Shown here: piece by piece, positions 1 through 11,885 of the stretch
Position numbering within the stretch: the first letter of the stretch is position 1
How the letters are laid out: every line of letters starts with the position of its first letter
Source: Geosiphon pyriformis
Lineage: Eukaryota > Glomeromycota > Glomeromycetes > Archaeosporales > Geosiphonaceae
DNA length: 64,000 bases
Direction of reading: 5' to 3'
Assembly: GCA_016748015.1 (NCBI GenBank)
Contig: JAAOMT010000009.1
Coordinates: 1,589,020 to 1,653,019, forward strand
The notes under the pieces: generated by a model
What the model was told of the DNA's origin: nothing
Databases searched by the model: none
Seen by the model: the letters and a program-made list of their open reading frames with translations, nothing else
Program-made: the position numbers and the translations under genes

Positions 1-3000
1 CGTTCAGCGCAGGTCTCCCAAAATTTTACCAATTCCGCTTCCCCAACAAGGAATCAGTTGACTTCGTTGCTTCCTCGTGTTGCAACTACAAAGTAAGTAA
101 AGAATCTTTTTCTTTACAAAGAAGCACCTCATACTGGTGAGGTTATTTATGTTTGAATTTACCCACGTTGCTAAAAAGTGGAAACCACTGGGCATTCACA
201 AGTCTCAATAATTCCCCTCCCCCCCCGATTGGCCAATGTTTTGATTTTTAAGTTGTTCCTCCTTTGATCAGGTTTCTGAAAATGCATTGATTCTTCTCAT
301 TGAATTGGGTATTTGAAAAGTATCAAATGCTTTTCTTATCGACCTCGGAAATTGATAACATAATCAATTATTAATGATCTTTTTTTCCCTCGAATCATGG
401 AATAATCAACAGCAAATTATCGCGATCATGACCTATTTCTTTTGGCTAAAATTATTAAAATTATCTTTTTGATACCTTACATTTTGTTCATTATCAATCT
501 CATCAATCTCATCAATCAGTCTGACGGATACACCTTTCGATTTCCCGATTGTTGAAGGTAATGAATCAGGAAGGTTCTCACCTTCAGATTTCGCCAGTCA
601 TCGGGCCTCGGAAACCAACTTCTTATCCGATTTCCACTGCTGTGAAGGGAATTTCAACAATTTCCGCTCGTTCGTCAACCATCGGCAAATCCTCCATGGT
701 GATTATACTGGTCAGGCGGGTGATAGCCCAATGGAAGCCTATGGGAAGAGTAAGAAAATTTCCGAGAAATTATTTATTGAACAATTAATACAACCCATTC
801 AATTCAATTCATTGTTTTTCTGATTTTTTTCATTCACAGTTGCCGAATCGGGGTGGTCTCCAGCAAGCTCCACCGAGGGATCCAGAGCGACTAGCCCGCA
901 ACCAGACCCTAATATTTCTGACTTTGCTTTTGGTATTAACATGGCTGGTGGGCTTCCCTCAATCTCAGTCAACCTTCAGGAAATTCGAAGCTTTAATCAG
1001 CCTCGAACTGGACCTATGGTACAAATGGCCGTGCATGGCCCGCCTCCAACAGTAACAACAAACACCGGCACCCCCAGCGATGGAAGAACAAACCTGGATC
1101 CCGCAGCTGGCGCAATGACAGCTATGGTGGCTTTGGGTCAAGGAGAACCCATCAACATCGTCCTCAGGACGATCAACCCCGCAGCTTTGGAAGACTCTAG
1201 ACCAGATCACCAAAAGAAAAACAATAAAAAATCCCGAGCCACTGCCAGTAATTTCTATTCGATTGCGTCCAATAATCCTGGAGCAGCTCTGAATGCTCCA
1301 GTTGAAACAGAAGGACATTTCAGCTATGAATTATTACAAAAGTTTCAACGCCAGCAAAACACAATTTCTGGCTTAGTATTTGGACGTGTTACTTCTCAGC
1401 AACCTCAGCAAGGCCCTGGTTTATTAGTTCCTAGGGAACCATCATCTAAACTGAAGTCTAAAACCGTTCTTCGGCCTCCAAGTCGGCAACGGCCAGTATC
1501 TCCTTTATCGGTCACAGCTGCAATTCCTCATCAGTCACCGTCAATTTCGGGTCAAGAAGCCTCGTTATTTGAAAGGGCAATTTCTGCGACCCTTGCTGAA
1601 GCCGAATTAGAAGGAATGTCGGCTCTTGAAGAAATTGAAAATTGTACCCAAAACGAACCCCTACTTCGGTCTCAAGGTGTTCATGTCTCACAATCTACAA
1701 TTAATCTGAACCAGTTACGATTGTCAGAATCGCAATGTGGTCAATCCCATGGTGTAAGAGCACAAATAACGAGCAACTTACACGAATCCCAAGTTGCAAA
1801 TTTAGAAGAAACTCCAATTGGCTCCCAATTCCAACAAAATACGATTGACATGGCGGAATTCCAGCACCTTTCAGATTTACAAGGGACTCGATTCCAACAT
1901 GATCCAAGGAATTTGTCGCGCGGTAGAATTGCCATAGAGGAGTTACAGCTTCCATCACAGTCAACGTTTGTTAATTTAGCAGAGCTAGAGCATTTTTCAG
2001 AATCGAGCAACATGACATCAACTGACTGGTTTGAATTTTCGGCGGTGGAATTACAACATAGACCAACTTTTGCAGGATTTTCGCTTCATAAGCCAAAGAA
2101 TAAGCCAAAGAAAAAACGAACGGAATTACAACATCCTGCCTCAACTGCCCAATCACAGCTAGAGCCAATTACGGTAGAAATTTGTTCGGTTAAACAACCA
2201 AAGAAAAAGCGCTCGGCTTCCTTCTCTGAAAGTGTTTCTCAAGCAACTTTACCAACCGTCGATCTAGGTCAATCCGTCTTTGCTTCCTTCTTTAAGGAAC
2301 TCGGAATCACGGACTCGCAGCCGATCCGATCTGAGCGTAGACGAAAACCTAATAAAAGTTCAATTCAACCCATCTCAAAAGGTGTCGGTGAGGCACACCC
2401 TACAGCATCAGTTCCTAATAACACGTTAATATCCCCATCTTTGCCAATAACACAATCAATCACTGATTGTGAGCAACCACCACAACCACCATCCGGATTC
2501 CGGCGCCACTGCTCGGCTCCGACCACCCCAACCAAAGGTATTTCATCCGATCTAATAGTCTATGGTATCGACGATGAACATTTGAATGTTACCAGGTCAG
2601 ACATTCACTCCGTAAACTCTTACGATGAAAACAAGAGAAACCGAGATGACGGCTCAGATGAAGCGGTCGCAACCCAGAAAAGGTAACATTTGTTAATATT
2701 ACCATTAAACTTAATCAAATTCTTTGAAACCTAACAAACCACTTCAGATTTACCTTTTTTCCCTTCTTTGCCAACAAAACAGGATCACCACTGATCTCTT
2801 CTGGAATAACAATGGAGGCCTGGTCTCCCTTGGAGCTCCTGGGATACCCATTCAGGCACTCGAGGCCTCAAAAAAGCGACCCGCTGAGTCGTTGGCAGTC
2901 GAAGGGGTCAGCAGAAAGATTTTAAAAGTAATCACATATTATTTAATTCTTGCATCATCACTTTAGTTATCCTCCTCATCTTCATTATTTGTGAGCGTTC

Positions 3001-3533
3001 CGCTCTAAGTAAAGGATCAATGAGTTCATCATCTTCTATCATCAATTTTTAGACTCAAGTGGGTCAGATGCCCATCACCGTCCCGGGTATGGCCGACGCC
3101 ACTACAGCCTCCATCACAACAGGTGAAGTGGCATCACCAGTTGTGAAACCATACAAGTGCTCCGTTCCCGGATGCCCAAAGGCCTATAAAAACGCCAATG
3201 GTCTAAAATATCATAACAAACACGGGCACGTCACCCAGGAGGTATTTATTTTGTTCCTCCTATTGGGCTCTGCATTTGTAAAGTACGACATCTGAAATCC
3301 ACGCTATTTACTCTTACCTTCGCATAAATTAGGCTGGCGGCAGCGAACGATCCGCGGAAAAGCCGTACAAATGCAGGCACAGGGGCTGCACAAAATCATA
3401 CAAGAACCAAAATGGGCTCAAATACCACATCCAACATCACCACGGTGGCGTTGAGGGACCTTCTTTTTCTGATGATGTTGTCTTTGACGCGACACCAAAC
3501 GTAGCTCTCCTTCCTCTTACTCAAGGGCCCTAA
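1..3533 (+). CDS. SFP1: SFP1-like C2H2 zinc-finger transcription regulator (5' end outside window)
   Basis: Assembled by hand from exons 1-92 (open at the left edge), 520-749, 840-2682, 2783-2927, 3053-3241 and 3333-3533; together they give 899 codons and a TAA stop. The C-terminus carries two C2H2 fingers, the first from Cys 3158 and the second from Cys 3372. Both have the C-x4-C spacing and the YKNxNGLKYH core typical of Sfp1-type regulators of ribosome and growth genes. A Cys-Cys/His motif encoded near 640-690 resembles the degenerate N-terminal finger of that family. The long exon 3 is Ser/Gln-rich and low complexity, with basic clusters (KPKNKPKKKR, KQPKKKR) that look like nuclear localisation signals. 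The first intron (93-519) has a strong GTAAGT donor; joining it keeps one frame, but that exon is the least certain. Function is inferred from the fingers; no true start is visible. Confidence 0.75.
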
Positions 3534-4787
3534 GTTAATTTTTGCAATGCCTTCACCGAAGCTGGTCTCTAGTGGAGGCCAAAATAGGGGAACCGTTGGG
3601 CTGTAAGAATAAAATCCTTTAATTAATTATTCACTTTCATTTTTCGTCTTCATTGGTTAATTCATAAAAACTTGGCCCTTTTAGGTTTAATATTTATTTT
3701 TATTTATTGGAGATTTGAAATAACCATTCGCAGGTTATTTCAATTGCAGTTAGTAGAAAAAATCATGCAAGAAAAAATTATATGCAAGAGCAGGATCGGT
3801 CATTTACACAAAATATGGACACTTTCTAAGCAAATCTCCCAAAATATGACGAATAGCGGAAACAAAAAAATTATCTATTATTTTCATGTTTTTTGTTTCT
3901 GTTAATCCTTCCAAAAACACTTTAACACGGACGAAAATTCCAACCCTATAAACATTTCTTTCGGCATTTTAATACAAAATATACACATACGATTGGGAAA
4001 TAATCTCTCCCTCATTATAGATTAATAGAAATATAGAAAGGTAGAATAGACTTTTTCGCATTTTCGAGGATGACTATTGGATGCCGATCGCCGTTTTTCG
4101 CGTCTTCGTCATGGTCGATTAATTTTTCGCGTAGACCCTTTTATTTTTAATTCGGCATCCTGTGGTCACTTATGTAAATTTTATTGCATCATCTCACATA
4201 CACGGACAATTATAAACTCACCCCAAAAGTAGCTGTAGCATTAATCTTTGAATAAAATACGGAACACAATTTTCGCTTTCAAGGGCTTGACTAAAAGAAA
4301 TGATGCCTCTTAATTCATCAGTTGTTGATGTATTAATTTATTCGCGTTGATGTTTATTTGATGAGTTTTAAAAGGGTGAGTAATCAGAGAGTCTTACTAT
4401 TTCAAAAGGGCGACAATTGAGTCGTTTGAACCATCCCAAGTTCTGTGGATCCCACAATAAAATGAATGACTTGATATAACTAATAATGTTATTTTCCAAT
4501 TGTAATTGCAAGAATCACTTTCTATTCTTAATCATTAAAAGTCGGACGGAATAGTTAAATAGTTAAAAACCAGTCATCATCTCATATACTTTTTGTGCAA
4601 AGCTAAAACCTGGCTTTTTACATAATAAAAATTGAAAGCATAAATTTAATATAAATAAAAAATATTTATTATATTAAAAATTTATTATAGATTTATAATT
4701 TAACGAACATAATTGAAACTAGTCATGATTAGTCAGAGAATTCCCTAATAAAATGAGCAAACCACATTCTTATTCCTTAGAAACGCA
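3534..4787. other. Intergenic region, SFP1-like to GPI16
   Basis: This stretch of 1.25 kb should hold the 3' UTR of the zinc-finger gene and the promoter of the GPI16 gene. I see no convincing ORF, RNA gene or repeat. The small open frame at 3672-3905 has no recognisable motif and is AT-driven. AT content rises sharply towards 4600-4700. Confidence 0.6.
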
Positions 4788-7463
4788 ATGATTTGTTCAA
4801 CGTTGACGGTGTTCACTTTCCTTGTCATTCTGTTAATGCCCGGCTCATTTAAAGCTGTGCACTCCTCACTAAACGATCGATTCAGTGAGTCATTAACTAT
4901 TAAGCCACTCTCGGACGGAAAATTATTAACACACTTCGAATTTAGCGTAACGCTTGACAAGGTTGCGGAGGAAGGCGCCTCTTGTAAGCTACTTATCACT
5001 TTAAAGGTTTATTTTGTCTACTTAACTAACCTTTTTCCTAATCACACAACTCCAAGTCAATCATTACAATCTCTTTCCTCGCGCTCTCGGTCAAATAGTT
5101 CAAAGCTATAAAGCTCGAGAACTTCACCTTACATTTACACAGGGTAGATGGGATTATGAGGAGTGGGGCTACCCCCTCTCCTCATCTGCAGGAACGGGTG
5201 TTGAACTATGGGCTTGGCTTTGGAAAAGTGAAAGGTAGACAATTGTTTATAGTCAACCTCAAATTTTAACTTTTCTTGTTTGATTCCTACACCGAATTTT
5301 TTTAATCAAAGGTTAAATGAAAATTGGAAATCGTTGACGAATGCCCTAGCGGGTCTCTTTTGTGCTTCTCTAAATTTTATTGATGAGACAAATACGGTTC
5401 AGCCCCAATTATCATTTCGGCCTGAAGGTCCATATAACGGTAATACCAAATCTTTTTAAACAAAAGCATCCCGGACAATCAACTTTTGAAATTTCAATTC
5501 AGAGTCACGTTTTTAAATGTTTCGAAATCACAATTTCAAAAGATATTCCCACGTTTTATCCCTCTCCACAGTCTCAGAGCTATATGAACGTGCTGAATTA
5601 AGATCCGGAGCTTTGCCACATGAGAATGTCTGCACAGAAAATTTGACCCCATGGGTTAAACTCTTGCCGTGCAAATCAACAGTAAATTTATCAGAATCTT
5701 ATTATATTTCAGATGTTTTTTATATTCCATACAAGATTTTAACCCAGTCTCTACACACTTTGTAGGCTGGGATTGCATCTCTGTTAAATGGACATGAATT
5801 GTACAATTCAAATTTTCATTCCATGGGTATACATGTTCGCCCAATTTGCCAGGTTGATAAAATTACGAGTATACTTTTATATAAATATACTTTGAATTAA
5901 ATTTGATTCTCTCGAAAATTTTTAAGGATCCAAATTGTAAGAATCAACAGCTGGAAATATTGCAAACCCTCTCAACAGTTGTTGATCCTGTAAAGAATAA
6001 TCGGGTCAGAGGTATTCCTCCTAAGTTTTTAACATCTATCTCGATCCGAAAATTCCTTCTTAATTTGTTATTCAATTATAATATGATGGTTCTAGATTGG
6101 TCAATAAATAAACTTTATAGCCGTAAAATGGAGCGAACATGTCCTCTGGCCTCAGAAAGTAAACTACGATTAATACTTCCCCAAGAAGGTGACTACGAAA
6201 TAATCCCAGATGCTGACCATGTGATCGAGGGCCAAGAAAAAGGCCCAGACATAGCGGTATATGATCTCAAAAAAGGTGACCTTGAGCTTTTTGAACTCTT
6301 GATTCCCGAAATCTCAACTCAATTTCCTCGCTTATCTATTTTATTATATGAGTAGCGCCTATGAGCCTAAATCTATCAATGAAATGGAATGAGACTCGGT
6401 TCGAATATGGTGAGCCTTCTGGCTTTCTATATAAAACCAATAATATTAGTAATGATTCAGTTGATGAAATTTTCATTATTTTTAGATACCCGCCCTGTTC
6501 AACCTCGTATTTTTGCTCATCGTTATTTCTCCGGTAAAAATTTATGTATACTATTGGCCAATTCTTTTCCAAAATACACTCAAGGGTACTCGTGTTTTAT
6601 TGATAGGATATGGACAAGAACGCGGTGGGGTCAAAATTAACATCTTTAACAAAAGTCCTGAAGTCGCCGTACCCATTATATATTATGATGTAATTCCTTG
6701 GTATTTGAAATTATATCTCCATACGCTAAAAATTCAGATAAATGGAAAAACTTTAAAATCAGGCACCGCTGGTAACATCCTGAAACCATCATTAAAAGAC
6801 TCAAAGCTGACTCTTAACCATGATTGTAAAATTTTATATTCTTAGATTATCCAATCAAAGATATATATTATCAACCTGCCATCGATCGTTCAAGACCAAA
6901 TGTTATCGAATCATTGCTATTATTGCCGCCCAACTCGATAGCTACCTTGTCAATTTCTTTCGACAAGGTCTTTTTGAAATACACCGAACACCCTCCAGAT
7001 GCAAATCGAGGCTTTGACATTGGATCAGCTGTGATAACAATCGGGAGTAATAAGGAAGATATTCACCGATGGGATGATGCTGCAGATATTCTTAATGAGA
7101 GGTATGAACTAAAGAAAACTTTCCATAATAGCTTGTTTTTGTAAAATAATAATTATTATTATTATCGTATCACTCTGTTGTAGTATAAATCCCATTCGTA
7201 TATACACTGAAACCCTCCTCGTCAGTTTGCCTACCCCCGATTTCAGCATGCCTTATAATGTTATCACATTAACTTGCACAGTAATCGCTTTGTTCTTTGG
7301 TAGTATGTTCAACTTATTGACGAGGAATTTTGTCGGATTACCGAAAAAACTAGATAAAAACCCACAAACTATTGAGGAAGAAAATTCAAATTCAAGCGCA
7401 AACAATTCCATTATTTCCCAATTCAAACAAAAAACTGAAATTCAAGGACCATCTGTATTTTAA
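4788..7463 (+). CDS. GPI16: GPI transamidase subunit GPI16/PIG-T
   Basis: Eleven exons: 4788-4983, 5057-5234, 5312-5439, 5572-5681, 5766-5852, 5927-6275, 6356-6409, 6486-6533, 6607-6771, 6846-7101 and 7184-7463. They sum to 1851 nt (616 aa plus TAA), close to the usual family length of about 580-610. The product belongs to the ER-membrane complex that attaches GPI anchors to proteins. Family landmarks seen in order: a hydrophobic N-terminal signal peptide, [61 protein letters not shown], a CPLAS motif, [19 protein letters not shown], a PPDANRGF motif, and a C-terminal membrane segment after FSMPYNVI. Introns are 73-132 bp with GT..AG ends; intron 5 uses a GTTGAT donor. Cys residues of the luminal domain are kept. 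No frame breaks, so the gene looks functional. Confidence 0.93.
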
Positions 7464-7764
7464 ATGTAGCTAGTGAAGATTGAGGTTAATACTTCGTGAG
7501 TATCGACTAATTTTTTCGGATTTTACTCTGGACGAGAGGACCATTACTTTGAGCCCAATTTAGAAATTTTTTCAATCGAGAAATAAAATAAACCATTGGG
7601 AACTTTTTTATATTGTAGTGGATTGGATACAGGTCTTGGGTTCCAAGTTATCGATATCGAATAATTTAATATCATTGTTATTCATTAGACTAACTGATAA
7701 ATTGTGACTATGATGTTCTTATATTAAAGATTTTCTTAGATCTTTTTCTCTTAATCCTAAAATA
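7464..7764. other. Intergenic region, GPI16 to methyltransferase
   Basis: About 300 bp between two genes on the same strand. It is AT-rich and carries no ORF or RNA gene that I can recognise; it should contain the GPI16 3' UTR and the methyltransferase promoter. Confidence 0.5.
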
Positions 7765-8803
7765 ATGACTACCTTTTCGCAGGCAGACTATAATAGTGAT
7801 GATTACAAAAATTATAGGCCAATGTAAGTATATAACAGAATATTTTTCATGTGATTAAATCGATTAAAATAACCAATTAACAAGCCTATTCCCTCATTAT
7901 TTCCTTCCTTTGCCCACAGATATCACCCACGTCTCTATGAAAATCTCTATAGCTATCACCGAGAGAGATATGCCGAGGGTCGTTTCATTAGAGCTCTAGA
8001 TGTTGCCACCGGTACCGGTCAAGTAGCATATGCCCTAGCGCGCACTTTCACTCACGTCGAAGCTATCGACATTTCTCCAACGATGTTAAAATCCGCAATC
8101 CAGGCCCCTAACATTACTTATTCACTCTCCAGAGCCGAAGATTTATCATTATTCCAAACATCTTCAATGGATTTGATCACGATTTCACAGGCGGCACATT
8201 GGGTCCAGATGAGACAATTTTTTATCGAAGCCAATCGAGTCTTGAAACCTGGAGGCACATTGGCTATTTGGGGTTACGCGTTTATAATTTTAAATGGGTA
8301 TGAGAAAGCGACAGAGATGATTGAAAGGTATGGCAAGTCAGAAGATCAATTGGGAAGATATTGGGAAGAGGGAAGAAAATTGCTAAATGAGTTGCATAAG
8401 GATTTGAAAGTCCCCGAAACATTATTTGAGGATGTTAGGTGGGAGATGTACCCAAAGTTAAAAATTGGCAGTGGGAATCAAGGGAGTCATGTGAGCATCG
8501 CCAAAAAACCGATATTGGAAGCGGATTTCACGGTGGATCTGTTAAGACGGTATTTGAAGGTGTTTTATTTTTTTTGGAAATTGATTAGACTCCTTCAAAT
8601 TCACCGATTCCCTCTTAAGATCCTCGTATATTTTTCAGACTTGGTCTAGTTACAAGAATTTTGAAAATAAAAATCCAAAAGGGAACAACATTATCGATAA
8701 GTTAATTGAAGAGTGCCGAAAGATTGAAGGGTGGACATCTGAAGAACAAATGCTTCATGTCAGTTGGCCTCATGTGATCATTCTTGCGAGGAATAGAAAG
8801 TAA
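7765..8803 (+). CDS. Class I SAM-dependent methyltransferase (TMT1/CRG1-like)
   Basis: Three exons: 7765-7823, 7920-8559 and 8639-8803, summing to 864 nt (287 aa plus TAA). This matches the length of yeast trans-aconitate methyltransferase (about 300 aa). The N-terminus has the YNSDDYKNYRPIYHPRLYE type of lead-in seen in this family. Motif I, which binds SAM, is LDVATGTGQVAYAL; the acidic end of strand 2 is AIDIS; the post-motif region AAHWVQ and the LKPGGTLAIWGY strand and loop follow. The C-terminal block WSSYKN and SWPHVIILA also fits TMT1/CRG1-like enzymes. The methyl acceptor cannot be read from the sequence. Introns are 96 and 79 bp with canonical ends. It runs convergent to the RKI1 gene. 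Confidence 0.88.
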
Positions 8804-9042
8804 ATATAATTGACCAGCAATCTTGAATATTTAAGATGTGATTGATTATTCTATGACTATCTTAAATCGTGATCCTAATATAAGAAAATGTAGTGCTTCC
8901 TTGTAACATATATGAATGAAATAGTCAGCACTTCTATATTGTTCAAAAATTTAGATTATGCTGCACGGCTTTATTCAAGTCAAAAAAGTTGCACTAAGCT
9001 TTTACTATACCGTAAATGTATTTTGCCATCGTGGTATGAACA
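8804..9042. other. Convergent 3' intergenic region
   Basis: A 239-bp gap between two facing stop codons. It should contain both 3' UTRs. I see no further gene; the open frame that begins at 8912 overlaps the antisense of RKI1 and has no motif. Confidence 0.5.
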
Positions 9043-9992
9043 CTACACCCCAGGTACATCATTCTTAAAAAAAGGACTTTTTTTCATACTAACAGTTCCA
9101 TCTTCGTTTCCAAAATATGCGATTTTGGCCATATTAACGAACAGACCAACCTCCACTACACCTGTCAACAGTTTGATTTTGTTTAATAATTCTTTAGGCG
9201 AACTAATTAACCCAAAATGAGCATCAATAATAAAATTTCCATTGTCTGTCACAATTGGTCCGGCTTTTGCCTTGGCCATTCGCAAAGTAGGATTCTCACA
9301 GCCAAGACGCTTCAATTCAGATATTACGCGGGTATAGGCGAAGGTAACAACCTCGATAGGAACACCTTGTTTCCACTGTTCATAAAATAGAAAATAAGAG
9401 TATTTCAAAAATGGGCAAATAAAACAATCAATGCTCGCACCATTTACCTTCTCGCCCAGTAGTTCAGAATTTTTTCGATAATCAGCGATTATAATAAACT
9501 TTTTTGCTGCCTCCGCGACAACTTTTTCCTGCAAATGACATCCCCCTCCACCTTTAATTGCATTTAGATTTTTATCTACCTGCCAAGAATCGGCAAAATC
9601 GTGTCAACGGTACCCTATAAACAAAAACGAAAACAAGCAGTCTTCACCTCGTCTGCACCGTCAATGGTCACATCAATCTCGGGGTATCTTTCAAGTTGAT
9701 GCTAAATTTTAAAAAGGATACAGATTAAAGGAACAACAAAAACTAACTAGACTAACTGATCAACGCTCCCCAGCCTTAAACCACCGTTAATAATCAATTG
9801 TCGACTTTGGAAACTAGTTGGAACAAATACCATCCCTTCATTAACCTCTTTTTCACGTTGTAGTAGGTGCTCCATGGCATAGACAATCGTTGAGCCAGAG
9901 CCAATGCCGACAACTTTGACCGACGATAGAATGTGTTCGTCAACTGCCTTGTAAGCAGCCTTGCGTTTGGCTCCTTCAATTAGTGAAGACAT
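9043..9992 (-). CDS. RKI1: Ribose-5-phosphate isomerase A (cytosolic, pentose phosphate pathway)
   Basis: Four exons on the - strand, in transcription order 9992-9765, 9701-9648, 9579-9448 and 9375-9043. They sum to 747 nt (248 aa plus TAG), as expected for RpiA/RKI1. The enzyme interconverts ribose-5-phosphate and ribulose-5-phosphate. Visible motifs: AYKAVDEHI near the start, the phosphate-binding GIGSGST loop, the catalytic DGADEVD block, then AIKGGGG followed by QEK (the Lys and Glu of the active site), and GVPIEVV plus the C-terminal GLF.. AK segment. Introns are 63-72 bp; the first uses a GTTGAT donor, like GPI16 intron 5. I chose the ATG at 9992 because the family starts close to IEGAK. 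An in-frame ATG at 10076 would add 28 residues and might be a leader, but these look like 5' UTR. Confidence 0.93.
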
Positions 9993-10264
9993 CACGCGGA
10001 TATTCTTTGGGCTGGTGCTGCTAAAGTGCGAAAAGGTTAAGAAAGGTTTAAGGCAAAGAACAATTTTAAAACCCATAAAATTAAGTATTACAGTTAATTT
10101 CTTATTTACAAATATAATAATAAAACTTTATATAAATACAGTCAAATTGCTATGGGTTATTACAGGTTATGGGTTCTCTCAGGTTTAAGTATATATAGTA
10201 TACATATAATAAAAATAGATATAATATTATTAAAAAATAAATTTATTTGCATATTCTTATAAGA
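9993..10264. other. RKI1 upstream region and gene/repeat boundary
   Basis: About 270 bp that should hold the RKI1 promoter and 5' UTR. Base composition changes here from moderate GC to strongly AT-rich, and all recognisable sequence to the right is transposon or spacer. Confidence 0.5.
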
Positions 10265-11040
10265 ATCTTTAAATAGTTGTTTGTTTTTGTTTATCTTGCA
10301 TTCTTTTATGAAGTATACATTTAACATAAGCAAGCTTACTAACTGCATCATAAAATTTCTTGCTATTTTTAAGCTCCGTAAACTGTTCAAGATTTGTAAT
10401 AGCAGTTAATACTTATTACTTAGAGTTATCATGCTTTGTTTTACAATTTGTTATAATATAATTTGCAATCTCATTATTATCCAGATGTTCTAAAGTAATT
10501 GTATTGTTTTCTTCAAATAAATTTACCAACTCTTTAATTAATAAGTATGTATGATTTGGCTGTATACAATTAAACTCTTTATAGCAATTCTTAATATTTT
10601 TTAATATTATATTTTGATTATAATTAGCTATTATTTTCTAGTTTGCAATTTTATTCTGAAAGTTGTCATTTGTATTGATTAAAAAAATGCCAACTTTGTG
10701 TCAGCAATAAACAATTATTTTATTTGAAATATTTTTCCATGTCCTATAAATTAGACACATTGCTTAAAATTGGTTAATTATATAAATATTATTAGTATTA
10801 TTATTAAAAATATCTAATACATAATAATAAAAATAGTAACAGTAATATGTCTTAAAACAATAAATAATTCTAGTATTTTTAGACTGAATATGTGTTGTTA
10901 AGTTAGATGCAAACTGTTTTATATGAATATTTATAATAGATCTTATATTATAGTTGTGATCAACAAAATTATCTACTAATAACAATATGTTTGGTTTTTT
11001 TATGCAGTTAATAGTTCTAATTAACAAGCCATTATCAAAA
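10265..11040 (-). pseudogene. Remnant of a pogo/Tigger-type (Tc1/mariner) DDE transposase
   Basis: Read on the - strand, 11027-10764 encodes a DDE_1-like core: ILLLVDNFVDHN, followed by a segment that ends THIQSKNTRIIYCFKTYY, which corresponds to the family pattern LLLDN..SH ... NTTSxLQPxDxGIIxxFKxxY. Downstream, around 10720-10650, WKNIS..IIxYC..xGIF matches the next conserved block (WxxIxxxTIxNCWxxxGI). A probable C-terminal tail continues to about 10270 in other frames. The DNA-binding N-terminus is missing and there are stops and frame changes, so this is an old fragment. I see no terminal inverted repeats. The family call rests on motif order, not a database search. Confidence 0.6.
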
Positions 11041-11885
11041 AATATGATTAGTTATCAAAACATAACTGTTTAAATAATACCAAAAACTTAAAAACAACAT
11101 AGATGTTTAGTCTAACCAATAATAAATAGTAATAAATACTCAGTTTTATTAGTATTAGTTGTAAAAACAAGTGTTAATTATACTTTTAATTGTTTGGTAT
11201 TATAATATAATATTATAATAAGATCTTAATTTGGTAATATAACATAAAATAATGTAATTTTATCTATGTTAAAAATATTGCATAATATTTAATTACCAAA
11301 AAATATTATTATATATACTTACTTATTTTTAATATACTTAATATTAAATAATAATACATTATCATAAAAGTAAAGTAAATACAATCCAACATGGTCTTTA
11401 AAGCTTTTAAACTAACTATTAAATAATTTTTGTCACTTATTTTTTAGAATATTTAATTAATCATAGAACTTTATTCTAACAGCTCAAATTATATCTTCAA
11501 TAAGTATTATTCTATGCAATTCTGTTTTTTAAACAAAAATAACAAATGCTTTATTAAAGTTAAAATTACATATTATATATATATATTTGCTAATTAAGTC
11601 ATGTATTGTATTTGCTTATAAACAAAAATTTGGTTTATCTTTGATCCAAACTGAAACTAAAGACTGTTTTATGTATAAAAAACCATTTTTTTAAAGTATT
11701 TTGCAGTTTTTGATTGGTTTTTATTATTTGTATAATATTAATTAAGCACTGTAAGCTTATTATGAAATGTAAAATTTTTATAATTTTGTAAAATATAAGC
11801 TAAAGAAATAATATGTTTTTTGTTATTAGACATAGTAAAATCAAAAAACAAATAATTAAGACTTTGATTAAATAAGACTGATCCA
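11041..11885. other. AT-rich spacer
   Basis: Very AT-rich sequence with no ORF, RNA gene or recognisable transposon motif. It lies between the DDE transposase remnant and the minisatellite. Confidence 0.6.

Noticed and set aside
4-195. Open frame on the - strand at the window start
   Set aside because: No motif, and the + strand is open from 1 to 92 in the frame that joins the SFP1-like gene.
549-788. Open frame of 79 codons
   Set aside because: It overlaps exon 520-749 of the SFP1-like gene in another frame; the splice-joined frame gives a coherent protein.
8912-9220. Open frame on the + strand near the methyltransferase
   Set aside because: Mostly the antisense of the RKI1 last exon.
10764-11027. 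Independent host gene in AT-rich DNA
   Set aside because: Motifs fit a DDE transposase and the flanking frames are broken.
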